A stretch of 64,000 nucleotides of DNA from Streptomyces griseofuscus (GTDB lineage Bacteria > Actinomycetota > Actinomycetes > Streptomycetales > Streptomycetaceae): the NCBI RefSeq assembly GCF_014673495.1, contig NZ_CP051006.1, positions 8,617,001 to 8,681,000 of the forward strand, read 5' to 3'. Positions within the stretch are counted from its first letter, which is position 1. The number at the start of each line of letters is the position of its first letter. Positions 1 to 9,127 of this stretch are shown here, one piece after another. Position numbers and translations under genes: made by a program. The notes under the pieces were generated by a model. The model had not been told where the DNA came from, did no database searches, and saw only the letters and a list, made by a program, of their open reading frames with translations.

Positions 1-819
1 GCCGGCACGGACCGGACCTGGCCGCAGCTCGCGCATCACACGATCCTCTTCGGCACGGCGTGGCACTCCACGTTCAACGAACTCACCCGCGCCGGACGAC
101 TGATGAGCGACCCCTCGCTGCTCGTCACACGCCCCACCGCCACCGATGCCCGCCTCGCGCCGCCGGGCCACCACCTGCACTACATCCTCGCGCCCTGTCC
201 CAACACCGACATCGGCCCGGACGCGGCTGCCTGGTCCGAGCTAGGCCCGCGCTACCGGGACACGCTGCTGGGCGAGCTGGAGCAGCGCGGGCTGGCCGGC
301 CTGGGAGCCGCCATCGAGCAGGAGTGCCTGGTCACCCCAGCCGACTGGCACGCGCAAGGGCATGCTGCGGGAACCCCGTTCTCGGCCGCTCACACCTTCA
401 CGCAGACCGGGCCCTTCCGGGCGCGCAACCTGGTGCGGGGCACCCAGAACGCGATCCTGGCCGGATGCGGCACCACACCCGGCGTCGGCGTGCCGACCGT
501 GCTGCTCTCGGGGAAGCTGGCCGCGGCCCGGATCACGGGCGTACCCAGACGCGGCGGCAGCCGCCGGAGTCACTCCGCAACCGCCACTGTCGCCGACCGG
601 ACCGGCGTCCCGGACGCCACGAGCTGCCCTGTCCCGCCCGTGTTCGAAGCCGTCGAGCGTAAGCCGCCGACCGTCCCGCGCGTGTACGAGGCACCTCGCA
701 CCTTGGCCGCCACCGTGCAGGAGCCGTCGGTCTCCCGGCCGGATCCCGAGGCTGCCGCCAGGCAGACCGAAGTGCCAGAGAACCCCACGGCCGTCCCGAC
801 CGAAGGCAGGGCAGAATGA
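1..819 (+). CDS. crtI: Phytoene desaturase CrtI, C-terminal part (gene starts before the window)
   Basis: FAD-dependent desaturase converting phytoene to lycopene-type carotenoids. The frame is open from base 1, so the N-terminal FAD-binding part lies outside the window. What is visible is the conserved CrtI C-terminus: a segment around [17 protein letters not shown], the [12 protein letters not shown] stretch, and the FAD-contacting end [20 protein letters not shown]. After this normal family end the protein continues for about 100 residues of Pro/Thr/Ser/Arg-rich sequence, probably disordered. The stop overlaps the crtB start by 4 bp (ATGA, 816-819), so the two are translationally coupled in a carotenoid operon. 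The long tail is unusual for the family. Confidence 0.9.
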   Translation, partial: AGTDRTWPQLAHHTILFGTAWHSTFNELTRAGRLMSDPSLLVTRPTATDARLAPPGHHLHYILAPCPNTDIGPDAAAWSELGPRYRDTLLGELEQRGLAGLGAAIEQECLVTPADWHAQGHAAGTPFSAAHTFTQTGPFRARNLVRGTQNAILAGCGTTPGVGVPTVLLSGKLAAARITGVPRRGGSRRSHSATATVADRTGVPDATSCPVPPVFEAVERKPPTVPRVYEAPRTLAATVQEPSVSRPDPEAAARQTEVPENPTAVPTEGRAE

Positions 820-1841
820 CCGAGCGAGAGCTGGACGCAGCGAAGATCACCGATCCGCAGCTGCGCGCCGCCTACCGGCACTGCCGCGCCCTGAACGCAC
901 GACACGGCAGGACCTACTTCCTGGCCACGCGGCTGCTGCCCGTGGAGCGCCGATCCGCCGTGCACGCCCTCTACGGCTTCGCCCGCTGGGCTGACGACAT
1001 CGTCGACTCTCTCCACTCCGGCGCCGGGGCGGATGCGCGAGCGCGAGCGCTGACCCGGCTCCAGACGGAACTGGAGGAAGGACTGCGACAGGGCAGCAGC
1101 CGCGAGCCGGTGGTGCACGCACTCGCCGACACCGCCCGGCGCTACGCCATCGACCCCGCCCACTTCCAAGACTTCATGGCCGCGATGCGCTCCGACCTTG
1201 TCGTGACCTCCTACCCCACCTACGCCGACCTGCGCGCCTACATGCACGGGTCGGCCGCAGTGATCGGGCTCGAGATGCTCCCCGTACTGGGCACGGTCGG
1301 GCCGTGCAAAGAGGCCGCGCCCTACGCCGCGTCGCTCGGCGTCGCCTTCCAACTCACCAACTTCCTACGCGACGTCGGCGAGGACCTCGACCGCGGGCGC
1401 ATCTACCTGCCCACCGACCTGCTCGCCGCTCACGGCGTCGACCGGGCGCTTCTCAGATGGAGCCGCGCGACGCGCCGAACGGACCGCCGGATCACCGCCG
1501 CGCTCAGAGAGTTCGAGACATTGACCCGCAACGTGTACCGGGCCGCGATGCCCGGTGTCGAACTGCTCGACCCGGTGTCCCGCCCCTGCATCCGCACCGC
1601 ATCCGTCCTGTACGGCGGCATCCTGGACGCCATTGCCCGCGAGGGCTACACCGTGCTGTACCGGCGCGGGGTAGTACAGCGGCGGCGCAGAGCGGTGGTC
1701 GCCGCCGACGGGCTGGTCCGGATGACGGCCGCCCGCTTCCGCGCGCGACCCAGACCCGGACACGGCCCGCACCACCGTGCCCTACCCGCAACCGCGCTCC
1801 CGCCGACGGCACCCGATCACCGCGCTGGGGAGGTCGCGTGA
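816..1841 (+). CDS. crtB: Phytoene synthase CrtB
   Basis: Condenses two geranylgeranyl diphosphates to phytoene, the first committed carotenoid step. The 341-residue protein carries both Asp-rich magnesium/diphosphate motifs of the squalene/phytoene synthase family: DDIVD at about residues 60-64 and DVGED at about 186-190, within [20 protein letters not shown]. The start ATG overlaps the crtI stop (ATGA) and the stop overlaps the next start (GTGA), so crtI, crtB and the Rieske gene form one coupled operon. The last 40 residues are Arg/Pro-rich and beyond the family core. Assignment by motif and context is firm. Confidence 0.95.
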   Translation: MTERELDAAKITDPQLRAAYRHCRALNARHGRTYFLATRLLPVERRSAVHALYGFARWADDIVDSLHSGAGADARARALTRLQTELEEGLRQGSSREPVVHALADTARRYAIDPAHFQDFMAAMRSDLVVTSYPTYADLRAYMHGSAAVIGLEMLPVLGTVGPCKEAAPYAASLGVAFQLTNFLRDVGEDLDRGRIYLPTDLLAAHGVDRALLRWSRATRRTDRRITAALREFETLTRNVYRAAMPGVELLDPVSRPCIRTASVLYGGILDAIAREGYTVLYRRGVVQRRRRAVVAADGLVRMTAARFRARPRPGHGPHHRALPATALPPTAPDHRAGEVA

Positions 1842-2830
1842 ACCGCCGCCTACCGCTGTCCCTGCGCCGCCACGCCGTGCCCTGGCAGGATCAGCGGCCC
1901 ACCTGGCCCGAGGCGCGGCCCGGGCTGATCGCCGGCGCGCTGAAGCGAGCCCAGAGCCGCGCGTCGGGGAACTGGTACGTCGTCGGCGCCTCCAGCACCC
2001 TGCGCGGAGACGGCAAGCTGGGGCGGGCCGTGGCGGGGCAGGAGGTCGTGGTGTGGCGAGGGCCTGACGGGCGCCTCGTCGGCGGACCAGGAACCTGCCC
2101 GCACATGGGGGCACCGCTGCGCGACAGCCCGGTGCGGTGTGGCGCGCTGGTGTGCCACTGGCACGGGCTCGCCCTGGACGGCCGCTCGCACGCAGGCTGG
2201 TCGCCGCTGCCGGTACACGACGACGGAGTGCTCGTCTGGACACGACTGGACGCGGTAGGCGGCGAGGAGCCGCTGGACGCACCGGTCCTACCGCGGCGAC
2301 CCGATCCCAGGCGTGCAGTGACAGCCGTCCACACCTGCGTGGGTGTCTGTGAGCCCGAGGACATCATGGCCAACCGGCTCGATCCGTGGCACGGGGCATG
2401 GTTCCACCCCTACTCTTTCGTCGACCTGACGGTGGTGAACGTACCCGGCTGTTCAGACGACGGCCCGGACGCCCTCACTGTCGACGTGTCCTTCAAGGTG
2501 GCGGGCCCGCTGGTCGTGCCGGTACGCGCCGTCTTCACCGCCCCCGAACCCCGCACTGTCGTCATGCACATCACCGAGGGTGAGGGCGCCGGCTCCACCG
2601 TGGAGACCCACGCCACACCACTTGGCGCGGACGACACGGGCCGACCTCGGACCGCCGTCATCGAGGCGGTGATCGCAGCCTCGAACCGCCCCGGATTCGG
2701 TGTCGCACGTTTGGCCGCACCTCTGTTGCGTCCCCTGGCGCGCGCCGCAGCCAGCCGACTGTGGCGGGACGACCTGGCCTACGCCGAGCGCCGCTGGCAA
2801 CTACGGTCGACCGGCCGGTTTCCAGGCTGA
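1838..2830 (+). CDS. Rieske [2Fe-2S] protein with DUF5914-type C-terminus, carotenoid operon
   Basis: A 330-residue protein with a Rieske cluster site near the N-terminus: C87-P-H89 (CPHMG) and C106-H-W-H109, the CxH/CxxH spacing of oxygenase-type Rieske domains. The C-terminal half looks like the DUF5914 region found after Rieske domains in actinobacterial carotenoid clusters, and has no obvious mononuclear-iron facial triad that I can point to. The GTG start at 1838 is chosen because it overlaps the crtB stop (GTGA); the frame is open further upstream but that part lies inside crtB. Context suggests it modifies a carotenoid or passes electrons to a carotenoid oxygenase; this is inference. 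Confidence 0.85.
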   Translation: MNRRLPLSLRRHAVPWQDQRPTWPEARPGLIAGALKRAQSRASGNWYVVGASSTLRGDGKLGRAVAGQEVVVWRGPDGRLVGGPGTCPHMGAPLRDSPVRCGALVCHWHGLALDGRSHAGWSPLPVHDDGVLVWTRLDAVGGEEPLDAPVLPRRPDPRRAVTAVHTCVGVCEPEDIMANRLDPWHGAWFHPYSFVDLTVVNVPGCSDDGPDALTVDVSFKVAGPLVVPVRAVFTAPEPRTVVMHITEGEGAGSTVETHATPLGADDTGRPRTAVIEAVIAASNRPGFGVARLAAPLLRPLARAAASRLWRDDLAYAERRWQLRSTGRFPG

Positions 2831-2910
2831 GCGGCCGCGGCGCAAGCCCCCGGTCAACGAGTACTCCACATCGAGCAGCGGCGCACCGCGATCTGTGAAA
2901 GGCGAACCAA

Positions 2911-3132
2911 ATGCGCATTCGACGTACCCTCGCCGCCGTCATCGCCACGGCAGCCCTCGCCGGGGTCGGCCTCGCAGGCGCCGCCACCGCCACAACCGCC
3001 ACCGTCACCCCCGCCAGCCTCACCCCGGGTGAGTGCGAGCAGGGTGGCGGAACGGTCGATCGGTCGAACTTGTCCGCGGCCAAGCTCCCGACCTGCAAGG
3101 GCGGCAAGTTCAACGGGCAGGAAGTCGACTAA
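2911..3132 (+). CDS. Small secreted protein of unknown function
   Basis: A 73-residue protein with a typical Sec signal peptide: basic MRIRRT, a hydrophobic Ala/Val/Gly core and an AXA-like cleavage region near residues 22-26. The mature part has two cysteines (in ECEQGG and PTCKGG) that could form one disulfide. GTGAAAGGCG upstream can serve as ribosome site. It lies 80 bp after the carotenoid operon on the same strand and its 3' end overlaps the convergent DUF5133 gene by 23 bp. No family recognised. Confidence 0.65.
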   Translation: MRIRRTLAAVIATAALAGVGLAGAATATTATVTPASLTPGECEQGGGTVDRSNLSAAKLPTCKGGKFNGQEVD

Positions 3133-3406
3133 ACCCCCTAGGCCAGGCCAGCTGAGGCGTGTGGGAGGCCGAGGGAAGTACGCGGTTCACAGGTGCGACC
3201 GGCGCGGTCGAGTCGCTCGTGGCGAGATAAGCGCGGGCTGCCTCGAGAGCGTGGGTGATGTCGCGTGTTCCGGTGGACACACAGAGCGTGTATGCGAGGT
3301 CGGCCAGGCGCGGGTCGGGAGCGCCGGTTCCAAGGTCCTCTTCCGCGAGGAGGGCCTCGTAGTGCGTGAAGAGTTCGTGCAGTCGGGCGGGCAGGGGCAT
3401 CAGCAT
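3110..3406 (-). CDS. DUF5133 family protein
   Basis: A 98-residue cytoplasmic protein starting MLMPLPARLHELFTHYEALL and containing LAYTLCVSTGTRDITHALEA, the signature of the small DUF5133 family of Streptomyces; function unknown. It lies 31 bp downstream of the sigma-factor gene on the same strand and may be cotranscribed with it. The last 20 residues (Arg/Pro-rich) exceed the usual family end and overlap the convergent small secreted gene. Confidence 0.75.
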   Translation of the reverse strand: MLMPLPARLHELFTHYEALLAEEDLGTGAPDPRLADLAYTLCVSTGTRDITHALEAARAYLATSDSTAPVAPVNRVLPSASHTPQLAWPRGFSRLPAR

Positions 3407-3437
3407 CAGAAAGTCTCCTCAGGCCAGGGAAGGGGCG

Positions 3438-4379
3438 TCACAGCGCGATGTGGCCGGCGGGCCGCGGTGGCGCCAGTGCCTCGTTGCGGACACGGGCGCA
3501 GCTGCGGCTGATCAGCCGGGACACGTGCATCTGGGAGATGCCGAGGCGTTCGGCGATGCGGCTCTGGGTCATGTCCTCGAAGAAGCGCATGTAGAGGATG
3601 GCCCGCTCCCGTTCGGGCAGTCGGCGCAGTCCCGCTTTGACGGCCTCTCGATCGATTACGACGTCGTACGAGGCGTCCGTCGCGCCCACGATCTCGGCGA
3701 GATTGTGGCCGTCGTCGTCGCCGGTGAGTTCGGCGTCCAGCGAGAGTGTGCTGAAGCTGTCGAGCGCCTCCAGGCCCGCGCGCACGTCGTCCTCGGAGAG
3801 CCCGGTGTGCGCGGCGATGTCCGCGCGGGTGGGTTCGGGAGTGCCGGGGACCTGGGTCAGTTCCCTGCGCGTCACCCGGACCCGGTTGCGCAGTTCCTGG
3901 ACCCGGCGGGGGACGCGCAGAACCCACAAGCGGTCGCGGAAGTGCCGCTTGATCTCCCCGGTGATCGTAGGTACGGCGTAACTCTCGAACGCCCCGCGAG
4001 AGGGGTCGAAACGGTCGACCGCCTTCACCAGTCCGAGCGCGGCGACCTGGCGCAGGTCCTCGATGGACTCGCCGCGGTCGCGGAAGCGGGAGGCGATGCG
4101 GTGGGCCATGGGCAGCCACAGAGCGACCAGCTCGTCGCGCAGAACGGTGCGCTCCGGGCCGTCCCTCAGCTCCGCCAGCCGGGCGAATTGCTCCGCCGTG
4201 GGGGGCGTCGTCGTGGGCGCGTCGGCCGGGCCCGTCGACGGCGGCGTTCGCTGCGGAGGGGGCGGCGGAAGAGGGTGAGTTGTTGGTGAGCACGCGGAAT
4301 CGCTCCTGAAACGTGTGTCCAGGGCACGACGGGAAGGGGGCGTTCGGTCGTACGGCCTGATCGGGGGAGTCAGGGTCAA
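3438..4379 (-). CDS. RNA polymerase sigma factor, SigB/SigF/SigG (group 3) family
   Basis: A 313-residue alternative sigma factor. After a roughly 75-residue Pro/Thr-rich N-terminal extension comes region 2 (RFRDRGESIEDLRQVAALGL, then GAFESYAVPTITGEIKRHFRD), region 3 (VPRRVQELR) and region 4 with the helix-turn-helix (LPERERAILYMRFFEDMTQS, then IAERLGISQMHVSRLI). These are the hallmarks of Streptomyces stress and development sigma factors. No anti-sigma gene is adjacent. The ATG at 4379 gives the longest version; an internal start before the conserved part is possible. Neighbouring SDR and flavodoxin-like genes suggest a stress group. Confidence 0.93.
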   Translation of the reverse strand: MTLTPPIRPYDRTPPSRRALDTRFRSDSACSPTTHPLPPPPPQRTPPSTGPADAPTTTPPTAEQFARLAELRDGPERTVLRDELVALWLPMAHRIASRFRDRGESIEDLRQVAALGLVKAVDRFDPSRGAFESYAVPTITGEIKRHFRDRLWVLRVPRRVQELRNRVRVTRRELTQVPGTPEPTRADIAAHTGLSEDDVRAGLEALDSFSTLSLDAELTGDDDGHNLAEIVGATDASYDVVIDREAVKAGLRRLPERERAILYMRFFEDMTQSRIAERLGISQMHVSRLISRSCARVRNEALAPPRPAGHIAL

Positions 4380-4694
4380 ACCGCGGGAGCAGACGCGGGC
4401 CGTGCCGGAAGGCGGGCCCAGGTGAAGTCTCTGCTCCCACTGGGCGCGCCTCCGGTCCGAAGCACGGATTCCGCTTGCCCCCGGCTCGAACGTGCAAACG
4501 TCGCGAGGTACCGATGATCCTGCTGGACGGCGCAGTCCGCACTCCGGGCGGCCCAGCTGATCTCCGCGCGGACGAAGGTCCGGCCCACGTGCAGCTGGCG
4601 TGCATCTCGCCGGTCATGGTCGACCGTCGGCTGGGGCAGCGGCGACAGGCTGAGCTGTACGAAGGGCGCCTGTGGTGGCCGCCCGGCGGCGCCG
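4380..4694. other. Intergenic region between sigma-factor gene and SDR gene
   Basis: About 315 bp with no supported gene. It must hold the promoter of the sigma-factor gene (reading left) and the terminator region of the SDR gene. I see no strong hairpin or clear promoter. Confidence 0.4.
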
Positions 4695-5588
4695 TCAGGG
4701 CAGGGGTGTGCCGCCCGTGGCATTGACGATCTCTCCGGTGATGTAGCTGGCCTGGGCAGAGGCGAGGAAGACGTATGCGGGTGCCATCTCGGCCGGCTGG
4801 GCGGGTCGGCCGAGCGGTGACTGTGCGCCGAATTCGGAGGTGTCCGGCATCGTCGAGGGGATCAGAGGGGTCCACACCGGGCCAGGGGCGACGGCGTTGA
4901 CGCGGATGCCGCGCTCGGCGACCATCTGGGCCAGGCCGTGCGTGAAGGAGATGATCGCCGACTTCGTCATCGCGTAGTCCAGAAGGTGCGGACTGGGCTG
5001 GAAGCCCTGGACGGACGTGGTGTTGATGACCGACCCGCCGCGCGGCATGTGCGCCAGTGCCCTGCGGGTCAGCCAGAACATCCCGTAGAGGTTGGTCTTC
5101 ATCACCCGGTCGAACTGCTCGGTGGTGATGGCCTCGATCCCGTCGGGCTGTGACATCTGGTACGCGGCGTTGTTCACGAGGATGTCGACACGCCCCAGCT
5201 CACTCACCGCCCGGTCGACGAGAGCGTTGCACTGGTCCTCGTCCCTGATGTCGCAGGCGACGGCCACGGCCTTGCGGCCCGCGTCCCGGATGAGCCGGGC
5301 GGTCTCCTCCGCTTCGTCCGCTTCCTCGGGCAGGTGGGTGAAGACGATGTCCGCGCCTTCCCTCGCGAAGGCCAGGCACACGGCCCGTCCGATCCCGGAG
5401 TCGCCGCCGGTGACCAGTGCCGCCCGGTCCAGCAGCACGTCATGGCCGCAGTAGGAATCCTCGCCGTGGTCCGGTCGGGGGTCCATCTCCTCGGTCGAGC
5501 CCGGGTGATCCTGTTCCTGGTCGGGAAGCGGCGAACGGGGGTGTCGGGTGACCGGGTCCGGCACGTCAGGGCTGACGGAGGCAGGCAC
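4695..5588 (-). CDS. SDR family oxidoreductase (general-stress type)
   Basis: NAD(P)-dependent short-chain dehydrogenase of 297 residues. An approximately 50-residue hydrophilic N-terminal extension precedes the Rossmann fold with TGGDSGIGRA (about 60-69), NNAAYQ and the catalytic Tyr/Lys in YAMTK. Extension plus GDSGIG is typical of the group around Bacillus general stress protein 39/E. coli YghA. Substrate unknown. It lies downstream of the flavodoxin-like gene on the same strand; if that gene's frameshift is repaired, the spacing is 47 bp rather than an overlap. The sigma gene nearby makes stress regulation plausible. Confidence 0.9.
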   Translation of the reverse strand: MPASVSPDVPDPVTRHPRSPLPDQEQDHPGSTEEMDPRPDHGEDSYCGHDVLLDRAALVTGGDSGIGRAVCLAFAREGADIVFTHLPEEADEAEETARLIRDAGRKAVAVACDIRDEDQCNALVDRAVSELGRVDILVNNAAYQMSQPDGIEAITTEQFDRVMKTNLYGMFWLTRRALAHMPRGGSVINTTSVQGFQPSPHLLDYAMTKSAIISFTHGLAQMVAERGIRVNAVAPGPVWTPLIPSTMPDTSEFGAQSPLGRPAQPAEMAPAYVFLASAQASYITGEIVNATGGTPLP

Positions 5589-5635
5589 GGTGTTCTCCTC
5601 TCGGGGTGAGTGGCGCAGAGGGGTCGGACGGGGTC

Positions 5636-6258
5636 TCAGCTCGCCGGGTATGGCGCGTCCTTGAGCCGGCGGGCGAAGTGGGCCGTGTTCGCCGCGAGCG
5701 TTCTGGTGGTGGCGGCGGTCTCTTCGGGGGTCTCTCCAAGTCCTGGTAGTCGCTGCCCTGCATGGCCGCGCCGACCCAGTAGGTGACCGCGTTCGGGGCG
5801 AGGGAGAATCCGATGTCGTTCAGCCCTTGGAAGAGATCGGAACTGACCTTGTGCGCGCCGTCCTCGTTACCTACGACGCACACGGCGGCGACCTTGCCGT
5901 ACGTGAGCATGCGGCCCTCGTCGTCGCTCTCGCCCAGCTCCGCGTCAAGGCGTTCCAGGACACGCTGGGCGATGCTGGAGGGGTGCCCGAGCCAGATCGG
6001 AGTGGACAGGACGAGAATGTCGCTGCCCAGGACCTCGGCCCGGATCTGCGGCCACTCGTCACCGTCGCCCATGTCGGTCTTCACACCGGGCTTCACGTCG
6101 TGGTCCGCGATCCGGATGGTCCTGCCCGTCACACCGTGTTCCGCGAGAGCGGTCATGGTCTGCTCGGCCAGCAGCTGCGAACTCGACCGCTCCGGAGAGG
6201 GAGACAGCGTGCAGACAAGCGCTACGGCGCGCAACGGCGCGTGATCACTAGGACTCAT
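5636..6258 (-). pseudogene. Flavodoxin-fold NAD(P)H:FMN reductase-like protein, frameshifted near the C-terminus
   Basis: The first about 170 residues form a normal flavodoxin/FMN-reductase fold: a beta strand VALVCTLSPSPERSSSQLL with a phosphate loop, LVLSTPIWLGHPSS, and CVVGNEDGAHKVSSDLFQGL. Near 5733-5738 the frame shifts: reading on gives Pro/Arg-rich sequence running into the SDR gene (stop 5566). Inserting one G restores a family-like end (EETAATTRTLAANTAHFARR) and a stop at 5636. The one-base deletion is either real inactivation of the tail or a sequencing error. Probable role: FMN-dependent redox protein. Confidence 0.7.
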
Positions 6259-6583
6259 GGTGAGCGGCTACCCGCCCCTGCAGCACCGATAGCGCCCGCA
6301 GGCTCGATTCACTCTCCGCAGCTCGGTCCTGGCTCCCTGCGTACGTGGGCTGCCGCGGTGTTTTTGGCCCGGGCGGACGCCTCTCAGCGCTCACTCCGCG
6401 GTGCGTCCGGTAGGGCAGTCAAGCAAGGTGATCGCGTTGACGCTTGCGGGTGTGTACACCCTTCAGAACGACACACGCTTGCCTGCTGATTGCCTTCCGT
6501 GAAGGGAATCAGCTCACCGAGGCCCGGGTGCTGGACGTCGGGCACTGGCTGCGGCTTGGGCGCCCGGCGGCCCGGAGGGATCT
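6259..6583. other. Intergenic region left of the IS3 element
   Basis: About 325 bp without a supported gene; it holds the promoter region of the flavodoxin-like gene. The last 80 bp, read on the plus strand, give FREGNQLTEARVLDVGHWLR, which looks protein-like and could be an end of a gene cut by the insertion sequence, but I cannot assign it. Confidence 0.35.
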
Positions 6584-6623
6584 TGAGCTTGTTCCGCTTT
6601 GACGGACACCGTTGGTGTGTTGG

Positions 6624-7496
6624 TCAGGCCGCCAAGGCTGTCTCGTATTCTGCGGGGCTGCGGTAGCCGAGGCTGCTGTGAAGCCGGTGCAAGTTGTACC
6701 AGCTCTCGATCCACTCGAATATCGCGGTGTGGGCAGCGGCTCTGGATGGCCAGGGCCGGTTGTCGCCGAGTTCGTTCTTGAGGGTGGAGAAGAACGATTC
6801 GGCGAGGGCGTTGTCCCAGCACTGGCCAGTCCGTCCGACCGACAGACGGACGTTGAACTCCGTTGCGAGGGTGGCGAGTTCACGGCTGGTGTATTGGCAG
6901 CCCCGGTCGGAGTGGAAGATCACCGGACTGTGCGGGCGGCGGGTGTGGCAAGCAGTCCGCAGGGCGTCGGCGACGAGCTCGGTTCGCAGGTGGTCGGCGG
7001 TGGCCCAGCCGACAACGCGTCGGGAGGCGATGTCGATGACGGTCGCCAGGTAGAGCCAGCCCTCCTGGGTGGCGATGTAGGTGATGTCGCCGCACCAGCG
7101 GGTGTCGAGGCCTGCCGGGTCGGGCCGGAAGTCGCGAAGGACCAGGTCAGGGCGGGTGACCGCGTGCGGATCGGGGATCGTGGTGCGGTGTCGCTGTCGG
7201 CGGTGCCGGCCGGTGAGGCCGGCCTGCCGCATCAGCCGGGCGACGCGGCGGCGTCCGCAGCCGGCGCCTTCACGCTGGAGGGCGGCGTGGATGCGTGGTG
7301 CCCCGTAGGTGCCGCGGGACCGCTGGTGGACGGCGGTGATCTGCTCGGTCAGCTCGGCATCCCGCACCGCGCGGGGGGCGGGGGTGCCTGTGCGGCGGGC
7401 GTAGTAGGCGGTCCGGGAGACCTTGAGGAGTTCACACGTCCGTTTTACGTTGTGACCTGCAGTTTTCTCCGCCTCGATGAACGGGTCGACGTTCAC
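6624..7496 (-). CDS. IS3-family transposase OrfB (DDE integrase domain)
   Basis: A 290-residue protein with an N-terminal HTH_21 segment (RGTYGAPRIHAALQREG) and an rve integrase core with the catalytic acids in WCGDITYI, HSDRGCQYTS and NALAESFFSTLKNE. The start overlaps the orfA stop by 4 bp (GTGA, 7493-7496), the usual arrangement, in which OrfAB may also arise by frameshifting. The gene looks intact. Confidence 0.95.
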   Translation of the reverse strand: MNVDPFIEAEKTAGHNVKRTCELLKVSRTAYYARRTGTPAPRAVRDAELTEQITAVHQRSRGTYGAPRIHAALQREGAGCGRRRVARLMRQAGLTGRHRRQRHRTTIPDPHAVTRPDLVLRDFRPDPAGLDTRWCGDITYIATQEGWLYLATVIDIASRRVVGWATADHLRTELVADALRTACHTRRPHSPVIFHSDRGCQYTSRELATLATEFNVRLSVGRTGQCWDNALAESFFSTLKNELGDNRPWPSRAAAHTAIFEWIESWYNLHRLHSSLGYRSPAEYETALAA

Positions 7497-7813
7497 CGGG
7501 TCTCCTTCGCGAAGAAAGCCGTCGCACGCTTGAGGATGTCGACGTCCTCCCGCAGCCGGCGGTTCTCCCGCCGCAGCGCGGCCAGTTCCTCACGCTCGCT
7601 GCTGGTCAGCCCATCGCGTTCGCCAGCGTCGATCTCGGCCTGCTTCACCCAGTCGCGGACCGCGGTCTCGGTCAGGTCGAAGTCCTTCGCGACCTGACCG
7701 ACCGAGCGGTCCCCACGCCGGCACAGCTCGACGATCTCGGCCTTGAACTCCGGCGTGAACGAGCGGCGAGGACGCGGCTTCTTCTTCCCCATACTCTCCA
7801 TGATGAACATCAT
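7493..7813 (-). CDS. IS3-family transposase OrfA (HTH protein)
   Basis: A 106-residue protein with the HTH_Tnp_1 pattern RRSFTPEFKAEIVELCRRGD and a C-terminal Leu-rich coiled coil (ELAALRRENRRLREDVDILK). It supplies DNA binding to the IS ends. The probable true start is the Met of MGKKKPRPRR a few codons inside. Intact. Confidence 0.93.
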   Translation of the reverse strand: MMFIMESMGKKKPRPRRSFTPEFKAEIVELCRRGDRSVGQVAKDFDLTETAVRDWVKQAEIDAGERDGLTSSEREELAALRRENRRLREDVDILKRATAFFAKETR

Positions 7814-7868
7814 CCTTCCGGGGCCGAAACCCCTGATCTCCGATGTCCGTCAAAGCGGATCAAGCCCA

Positions 7869-8738
7869 GTATGGCAGCACGGACAGGTCCAGGCCGCTGA
7901 GGTACGCCCACAGTCGGTCGTCGTCTAGGTAGTCGTGCACCCGCAGGGTCAGGGCCCCCGGTCGGCCAGTTCGCGCAACCGGGCCATGAGGCCCGGGTCG
8001 TAGGCGTGCGCGGCCGGGTCGGCCACCTCACGGTGGATGTTTACGGCCAGTTCTGCACCGACCAGTCCTGACACTGTCTCGGCCAGCACGCCTACGACCG
8101 GCAAGATCGCCATGTTGGCCCGCAGGCTCTTGGCATGTACCCTACCCGAAAGCCTTTCCGGGCCGGGCGGGGCGGGTGATCAGAGGTGGCTCCACCACGT
8201 GGGGATGGGGCAGCGCGGTCGCCCTGCGGTTCCAGCGGCTGGTGATCTCGGCCGCGGCGCCAGGTGTGAGTGTGATCAGTCGGTCAGCCGCCGGCACCAG
8301 CACGTCCAACGCGGCGAGATGTGGGTCAGGATCGGCTTGGTGCGGGTTGCGCAGGTCGTGCGCCGTGTACACGAGGGGCTTGCCGTGGCGGCGCAGGGCC
8401 GCGATCAGGGCCGTCAGCGCTGCGGGAGACTGAGCGTCGAAGCCGAAGTGCAGGTGACAGACATCGAATTCGGCCTCGTGGGCGTCCACCCAGGCCGGGT
8501 CGAGCATGGCCGGCGGCCACCAGCGCTGCGAGGTGCTTGGCGCGCCGTTAGGCCGAGGACCGGGCAGCCGCACTACGGCGTCCCCGTCGATCGGCGCGGC
8601 GCAATGCCGTACGTAGATGTGTCCGGCCGGCACGGATGCCACCCGCACCACGGCAAACGATCGGGCAGTTCGCGGAGCCGCTCCGGGGTCGGTGAGTGCC
8701 ATGGGCGGCGGTGGGTCTTCGCGGTGTCTTCCCGTCAC
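7869..8738 (-). pseudogene. Glycosyltransferase (GT4-like), disrupted by the IS3 element and two frameshifts
   Basis: From a GTG at 8738 the frame encodes a glycosyltransferase N-terminal half (EFDVCHLHFGFDAQSPAALT, then HGKPLVYTAHDLRNPH). A first frameshift near 8145 is followed by HAKSLRANMAILPVVGVLAE; a second at the C-run near 7955-7959 is followed by LTLRVHDYLDDDRLWAYLSG and DLSVLPYW, where the IS3 end begins at 7868. The missing acceptor-side C-terminus is not found on the other side of the IS. The start overlaps the stop of a 34-codon ORF (GTGA). The gene is dead by three lesions. Confidence 0.75.
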
Positions 8739-8839
8739 CGTTTAGTCCTCCGGATGTTTTCTCTTCGCGCGCGCCGGAGGTTCAGCTCCTCGTAGCGGGC
8801 CAGGACGCCTCGCAGCAACGTGGTGTGTGGTTTCAGCAT
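8735..8839 (-). CDS. Small ORF resembling the N-terminus of DUF5133 proteins
   Basis: Encodes 34 residues beginning MLKPHTTLLRGVLARYEELN, close to the start of DUF5133 proteins such as the one at 3110-3406, then a short basic tail. GGAG lies 9 bp before the ATG. The stop overlaps the glycosyltransferase start (GTGA), so translation of the two would be coupled. It is either a truncated DUF5133 gene or a short leader. No function can be given. Confidence 0.5.
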   Translation of the reverse strand: MLKPHTTLLRGVLARYEELNLRRARRENIRRTKR

Positions 8840-9127
8840 CGGCGTTCTCCACGGTCGCCCCCCTCCATGTCCGGGAGCGGCCTGGATAGCGGCGACCGCT
8901 CAGGGAGCCGTGTGCCCCTCCCAGTGGGTTGAGGGGCACACGGACGCACGCCGCAAGTGGCAGTCGGCGTGAGAGTGAGGCCACCAAGTCCGGTGCCCCT
9001 GGGCGTTGGTGGGCGGGCGACGGGCTTTTCGCGCAGGGCATCAGTCAGCGGTTCGGGAAGTGCCCACGCGAAAGCTGCTCCGCGCCACTTGCGGGCGTCC
9101 GCGTTGAACGCCGAATGTCATAGGGGA
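8840..9127. other. Intergenic region, no gene seen
   Basis: About 290 bp between the DUF5133-like leader and the small exported peptide gene. It must carry the leader/glycosyltransferase promoter. No convincing coding frame. Confidence 0.35.

Larger units (their letters stand above)
6584..7868 (-). mobile_element. IS3-family insertion sequence
   Basis: About 1285 bp bounded by imperfect inverted repeats of about 28 bp: left end TGAGCTTGTTCCGCTTTGAC, right end (reverse complement) TGGGCTTGATCCGCTTTGAC. The element has the TG...CA tips of IS3 elements and contains orfA and orfB on the minus strand. The flanking 3 bp (TCT on the left, GTA on the right) do not match, so no target duplication is visible. 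That fits a deletion next to the element after insertion. Confidence 0.9.

Noticed and set aside
7810-8031. A separate 73-residue minus-strand gene
   Set aside because: It is an off-frame reading of the broken glycosyltransferase.
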